This document shows positions 61,501 to 64,000 of a stretch of 64,000 nt of DNA, piece by piece. Both the position numbers and the translations under genes were made by a program. Origin of the DNA: Clostridiales bacterium (GTDB lineage: Bacteria; Bacillota; Clostridia; Christensenellales; Pumilibacteraceae); contig JAAVHP010000007.1 in assembly GCA_014799665.1 (NCBI GenBank), forward strand, positions 121,784-185,783, written 5' to 3'. A model generated the notes under the pieces. The model had not been told where the DNA came from, did not search any database, and worked only from the letters and a program-made list of their open reading frames with translations. Positions within the stretch are counted from its first letter, which is position 1; the number at the start of each line of letters is the position of its first letter.

Positions 61501-62182
61501 CGAGAGCGGCGAGATCGAAATAGCCAAGATCAGGCGCAGAATACAAAACCTCGGCTCAATCAACGAGAACGCTATCGAGGAAGCGCAGGAGTTGTCGCAA
61601 AAGGTGGGCGCAATGTCCGTTCAGCGCGACGACATGATGAAAAGCCTCGCCGACGAGGAACGCATCATAAAAGAAATGTCCAACAATATGCTGCGCGACT
61701 TTAACGAGTGCTTCGAGAAAATTCGCGCTAACTTCCGCGAGCTGTTCTCTGAGCTGTTCAACGGCGGCACCGCCGACCTCGAACTTACCGAGAACGAGGA
61801 TCCGCTTCTTCGCGGTGTGGAAATTAAAGCGCAGCCGCCGAGCAAGGTTTTACAATCGATAACGCTTTTGTCGGGCGGCGAAAAAACGCTCACGGCGATT
61901 GCGATACTGCTCGCTATCATGAAGCTTCGCCCCATGCCGTTCTGCTTGCTCGACGAGATAGAGGCAGCGCTCGACGACGCCAACGTAGGCAGGGTTGCGG
62001 CGGCGCTCAAAAAGTTTTCGAGCGATACCCAGCTTATTGCCATCACGCACAGAAAGCCGACTATGGAACAAGCCGACTGTCTGTACGGTGTTACTATGGA
62101 AGAAAAGGGCGTTTCGTCTATCGTTTCGGTACGGCTCGCCGACGCTATCAAGAACGCCGAAACCGTACCCGCCGAGGGCTAA
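58589..62182 (+). CDS. smc: Chromosome partition protein SMC
   Basis: 1197 residues, slightly above the usual length. The start is TTG 58589; the family begins at M-x-x-K-x-L-x-L-x-G-F-K-S-F (here KKLTLIGFKSFANK), and there is no strong ribosome binding site. The head carries Walker A GPNGCGKS (31-38); coiled coils run from about 170 to 500 and 680 to 1030. The hinge is at about 515-670 (GVVGQVITVKDGFEAAVDMA to TTQGAITGGSKK). The C-terminal head has signature LSGGEKTLTAIAI and Walker B FCLLDEIEAALDD. SMC with ScpA and ScpB organises and segregates the chromosome. ftsY follows 24 bases later, as in many Bacillota. Confidence 0.96.
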   Translation: MKFKKLTLIGFKSFANKLEVKFGEGITAIVGPNGCGKSNVADAVRWVLGEQSAKLLRGSNMQDVIFNGTAKRKALSYAEVSLTFDNHNRSLFPSYDYEEVVISRKLFRSGESEYYRNGSLCRLRDISEMLRDAGFSVEGYTIIGQGRVMEIINSKPEDRRAIFEEAAGITKYKYKKTEAERKNARTRDNLVRLNDILSNDTERLAPLARQAEKTRTYRELKEKLKQHEINLYMHRYETASETKDKLSEVIAGIDGEIAKKQAEYAQASSDYNSAMAELQAIDGNLEKYREELLELSVDKEKISGEIQLLKQQLESYNNQNLSLMSTNSNLNENYANITATTTQKQDELKRKTDELELILQEYDRINEEYAVLADKVTAEEAKINAARKALLDAMERRAAVNRSVGELTAERAALAEQLEEFAARIDNLTERIKFGTDSYNAKSAELDGLQKECAELTSQKDEAAARNTACAERIKVLTPELSQQKQDYSALVSRKKVLEDVQKDAYTHTVRKLLDDAKTNPRIEKAIVGVVGQVITVKDGFEAAVDMALGSAVNNIVTKNEDDAKLLVEHLKANKYGRATFLPITSFKPRAIDGALMPLLNRAGCYGVATNAVTYDEVFDPVMRGLLGGTVIVDNMDTAVELARDSKYGFRIVTLDGDIVTTQGAITGGSKKSDVTNVFSYERNIKDITAQIDALKTKIETDQAERDALVKDNETLTRRVRELLEDIHEYELAITAKTAELSALENQLNSLKESKAEDEAALAQAKERLDNIVADLDAVEKKQDDISANANTEENDAKTRAFEELRIKRDELRNAVMDKNIRKVALTKDVEALKVDVSRLKSEAVAIAKRVEDNNFIILGNNRKMQELDDKIKHLAESTTDGNAKRREEIQAKLDGLSQYKADLNFKTVESDKARLACNDEISRLTEGKHEQEILLTQVDVNMSNLQESVYTEYGMVYEDCLPFKEENYDAESGEIEIAKIRRRIQNLGSINENAIEEAQELSQKVGAMSVQRDDMMKSLADEERIIKEMSNNMLRDFNECFEKIRANFRELFSELFNGGTADLELTENEDPLLRGVEIKAQPPSKVLQSITLLSGGEKTLTAIAILLAIMKLRPMPFCLLDEIEAALDDANVGRVAAALKKFSSDTQLIAITHRKPTMEQADCLYGVTMEEKGVSSIVSVRLADAIKNAETVPAEG

Positions 62183-62206
62183 ACCGTTTAGATAAAGGTA
62201 CTACCT

Positions 62207-63112
62207 ATGGGATTTTTTTCTAAGATAAAAGAAGGGCTTAAACGCACTAAGGAAGCTATTGCGTACAAGCTCAATAAGCTTTTTACGGGCGGCGTGCTTA
62301 CCGACGAGTTCTACGACGAGCTCGAAGACACGCTTATTACGTCCGATATCGGCGCGGAAACGACCGATACGATAATGGAAAGGTTAAAGGACGAGATCGA
62401 CGCCAAGCACGTGCGCGATACGGCGACGGTGCGCGATATTTTAAAGAATATCCTCGTCGAGCTGCTCGAAGAAAACGAAAAGCCCGACTACGAGTATCCG
62501 CTCGTTATCATGCTTTCTGGCGTGAACGGCGTGGGTAAGACCACGGCTATCGGCAAGCTCGCCAAAAAGTTCAAATCGCAGGGCAAGTCGGTCACGATTG
62601 CCGCCGCAGATACATTCCGCGCCGCTGCCGCCGACCAGCTCTCCGTATGGGCGGACCGTGCGGGCGTGCGTATTATCAAGCATTCGGAAGGCGCAGACCC
62701 CGCCGCCGTCGTTTACGACGCTGCGCAGAGCGTTAAGAGCAAGAACGGCGACGTACTGCTTATAGATACCGCAGGGCGGCTTCATAACAAAAAGAACCTC
62801 ATGGAGGAGCTGAAAAAGATTTCACGCGTTGTCGGTAGGGAATTGCCCGACGCGACCGTGCTTAATTATATCGTGCTCGACGCTACCACGGGACAGAACG
62901 CTATTTCTCAGGTCGATATTTTCAACGAGGCTATCGATATTGACGGTATTATTCTTACTAAGCTTGACGGCACGGCTAAGGGCGGCGTGGTGCTTGCCAT
63001 AGCGGGCGAACTCGGCGTGCCCGTCGTGTACGTAGGCGTGGGCGAGGGTATCGACGATCTCGAGGACTTCGACGCCGAGGATTTCGTCAGCGGTATAATG
63101 GGCGACGAATAA
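62207..63112 (+). CDS. ftsY: Signal recognition particle receptor FtsY
   Basis: 301 residues, a short form without the long acidic A domain. The N domain covers residues about 1-95 (FFSKIKEGLKRTKEAI; FYDELEDTLITSDIG). The G domain has Walker A GVNGVGKTT, the insertion-box DTFRAAAADQL, DTAGRLHNK, TKLDGTAKGG and the closing GVGEGIDDLEDFD. It docks ribosome-SRP complexes at the membrane so that exported proteins, including the many in this window, enter the Sec channel. It is co-transcribed with smc and ends at a terminator (63177-63204). The ffh gene that often accompanies it is not in the window. Confidence 0.96.
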   Translation: MGFFSKIKEGLKRTKEAIAYKLNKLFTGGVLTDEFYDELEDTLITSDIGAETTDTIMERLKDEIDAKHVRDTATVRDILKNILVELLEENEKPDYEYPLVIMLSGVNGVGKTTAIGKLAKKFKSQGKSVTIAAADTFRAAAADQLSVWADRAGVRIIKHSEGADPAAVVYDAAQSVKSKNGDVLLIDTAGRLHNKKNLMEELKKISRVVGRELPDATVLNYIVLDATTGQNAISQVDIFNEAIDIDGIILTKLDGTAKGGVVLAIAGELGVPVVYVGVGEGIDDLEDFDAEDFVSGIMGDE

Positions 63113-63126
63113 GTAAGTTATTTTCC

Positions 63127-63152
63127 CTTCTTTCTTGTGAACAAGAAAGAAG
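63127..63152. repeat. Perfect 12-base hairpin after ftsY, related in wording to the paired-hairpin repeats
   Basis: CTTCTTTCTTGT (63127-63138), GA, ACAAGAAAGAAG (63141-63152). It resembles the other CTTCTTT/AAAGAAG hairpins of the window (copies A-C) but with different inner bases. Confidence 0.6.
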
Positions 63153-63176
63153 CAAAGAAAACTTTAAGTTTAAAAC

Positions 63177-63204
63177 AGTACGGTGTAAAAACCGTACTTT
63201 TTTG
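63177..63204 (+). terminator. Intrinsic terminator of smc-ftsY
   Basis: AGTACGGT (63177-63184), loop GTAAAA, ACCGTACT (63191-63198), then TTTTTT. Confidence 0.88.
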
Positions 63205-63207
63205 CAT

Positions 63208-63246
63208 TAAAAAACCGATCGAGTAGATTAAAACTGTTCGGTCGGT
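63208..63246 (-). terminator. Intrinsic terminator of the HTH repressor gene
   Basis: On the minus strand ACCGACCGA (63246-63238) pairs with TCGATCGGT (63222-63214) with one mismatch, followed by a T run. Confidence 0.6.
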
Positions 63247-63251
63247 GGTTT

Positions 63252-63455
63252 TTATTCGTCTTTAAGTCCAAGTAAATAATCAGCCGAACATCCAAAAAAC
63301 TCCGCAAGATTACGTATATATGTTGCCTTTGGCTCGTTTACCTCTTGTTCCCAAAAAATGATTGCGCGTTTGTCGACTCCCACAGCGTCGGCAAGTTTTT
63401 TTTGGCTGATATTGCGCTCAGTTCTCATTTCTTTTATTCTTTGCCCGATAATCAT
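63252..63455 (-). CDS. Small XRE/Cro-type HTH repressor
   Basis: 67 residues, essentially one HTH domain: IGQRIKEMRTERNISQKKLA, then DAVGVDKRAIIFWEQEVNEP as the recognition part, then YIRNLAEFFGCSADYLLG, the standard XRE ending. The ATG (63455) lies exactly seven bases after the -10 box TATAAT (63467-63462 on the minus strand), with no ribosome binding site, so the mRNA is probably leaderless. Three similar TGA-AGAAAA-CTCA-type sites lie in the divergent control region: one just upstream of its own -10 box, one between the genes and one inside the rightward promoter. Such proteins usually repress both themselves and a divergent gene on mobile elements. The AT-rich setting supports recent arrival. 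Confidence 0.88.
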   Translation of the reverse strand: MIIGQRIKEMRTERNISQKKLADAVGVDKRAIIFWEQEVNEPKATYIRNLAEFFGCSADYLLGLKDE

Positions 63456-63461
63456 ATTAAT

Positions 63462-63467
63462 ATTATA
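63462..63467 (-). promoter_or_regulatory. -10 box of the HTH gene, start site on the ATG
   Basis: TATAAT on the minus strand. The predicted +1 is 63455, the A of the ATG. No convincing -35 box is present at 17 bases (ATGTGT), as expected for a weak, self-regulated promoter. Confidence 0.55.
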
Positions 63468-63539
63468 TGAGAAAACTCACTAAAACACATAAAAAGTGAA
63501 GAAATCTCATCAAAACGCTTGACATATGAAGAAAACTCA
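63468..63539. promoter_or_regulatory. Three operator-like sites in the divergent control region
   Basis: TGAGAAAACTCA (63468-63479), TGAAGAAATCTCA (63497-63509) and TGAAGAAAACTCA (63527-63539). Starts are 29 and 30 bases apart, so they lie on roughly the same face of the helix. Site 1 adjoins the repressor's -10 box, and site 3 lies within the spacer of the rightward promoter (between 63524 and 63542). Each is an imperfect inverted repeat TGA-N6/7-TCA. Confidence 0.75.
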
Positions 63540-63547
63540 CCTATACT
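63519..63547 (+). promoter_or_regulatory. Rightward promoter of the divergent gene
   Basis: TTGACA (63519-63524), 17-base spacer containing operator site 3, TATACT (63542-63547). The start is expected near 63554; directly after it the RNA can form a hairpin TCGACAAT (63557-63564) / ATTGTCGA (63573-63580). Confidence 0.8.
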
Positions 63548-63642
63548 ATATTTAGATCGACAATATTTAACAATTGTCGACATAATTCTACGTCGATAAT
63601 GCGGTCCGTATTAAATATAACGGCGTTGGATAAGGTGGTATT

Positions 63643-64000
63643 GTGGCGTTGCATAGAATAGAGTCTGTAAATATCAGGGGTGTGTTTGGGGACAAGTGGT
63701 TATTAAGGTTGCAGAAGAAAGCGTTTGGTTGGGTGTATTACGGTACGGAAACGGAAGATAACCCATATATTGATGCAAATAGTAGTGGAAAGGTTGAATT
63801 AAAGCACAAATACGTAGATTGGTTAGAGTTTCGCAGAAAAAGCCCGTTTACAGGTAATTTTTTATTTAAGCTTACCGAAGTGCTTTGCAATATTATATCG
63901 TTTTTCAGAAGACTTTTTTGCTCGTTTATAATACCGGCAATAGTCATTTGTCTTATTCTTGCCGCTGTCTTGGAAATGGATCAATTGTACAACGTTGCTA
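63643..64000 (+). CDS. Membrane protein, N-terminal part (cut by the right edge)
   Basis: An open frame from GTG 63643 to the window end, at least 119 residues, with AAGGTGG just upstream (spacing only about 4 bases; TTG 63649 is the alternative start). The first ~85 residues are soluble and rich in aromatic and basic residues (RIESVNIRGVFGDKWLLRL; AFGWVYYGTETED). Then comes a basic stretch (FFRRLFC) and a membrane helix (FIIPAIVICLILAAVLEM). I do not recognise the family. It is transcribed from the operator-controlled promoter divergent from the HTH gene, so it is the likely regulated target. Without its C terminus no function can be given. Confidence 0.6.
   Translation, partial: MALHRIESVNIRGVFGDKWLLRLQKKAFGWVYYGTETEDNPYIDANSSGKVELKHKYVDWLEFRRKSPFTGNFLFKLTEVLCNIISFFRRLFCSFIIPAIVICLILAAVLEMDQLYNVA

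Overview
The window looks like a chromosomal piece of an anaerobic, Gram-positive-type member of Bacillota, most likely an uncultured gut Clostridia lineage (Christensenellales-like; the exact lineage is inference). The reasons are strong TTGACA/TATAAT promoters, AGGAGG-type ribosome binding sites, rpmF-plsX-rnc and smc-ftsY housekeeping order, lipoprotein signal peptides, a flavodiiron oxygen-defence protein, and large secreted proteins built from InlB-type, BspA-type leucine-rich (LRR_5) and MBG-like repeats. Coding DNA is moderately GC-rich, while 930-3200 and 63250-64000 are clearly AT-richer and look acquired. No gene-free stretch exceeds about 300 bases.

Layout. 1-930: the end of galU, a degenerate amidohydrolase-like gene and tRNA-Leu. 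930-3200: an AT-rich insert after the tRNA, with a broken KilA-N gene and an unknown 419-residue protein. 3245-5372: a cysteine desulfidase-type enzyme and a lipase. 5478-28688: a secretion and uptake block. A 1460-residue lipoprotein is followed by an apparent nine-gene operon: a 2441-residue membrane-anchored subtilase with LRR_5 repeats, an InlB/LRR_5 protein, a lipoprotein, a complete oligopeptide ABC importer (OppA, B, C, D, F) and a small membrane protein. The simplest reading is that surface proteolysis and adhesion are coupled to peptide import. 28705-33511: an esterase, Mrp, a deoxyinosine-type DNA glycosylase, an acetyltransferase and a flavodiiron protein. 33550-34460: five tRNAs with tRNA-derived duplication debris. 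34488-37905: a macro-domain protein, an FNT anion channel, DegV and an unknown cysteine-cluster protein. 38017-41062: a transglutaminase-like LRR_5 lipoprotein.

41148-43445 holds tRNA-Gly, rpmF, a highly folded 128-base element, plsX and rnc. Between rnc and smc, which are usually close neighbours, lie a small coiled-coil gene, a 4282-residue MBG-type surface protein with a terminator-like hairpin in its leader, and a membrane protein carrying a duplicated unknown domain (43492-58370). smc and ftsY follow. At the right edge a divergent regulatory region has three copies of a TGAAGAAAWCTCA-like site between an HTH repressor gene and a truncated membrane-protein gene, which looks like the control region of another acquired element.

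Recurring themes: four genes whose ATG coincides with the predicted transcription start (probable leaderless mRNAs); an intergenic repeat family made of two ACTTCTTT/AAAGAAGT hairpins; and long charged extensions or insertions in the cytoplasmic parts of the Opp importer. All calls come from reading the sequence; no database search or folding calculation was run.
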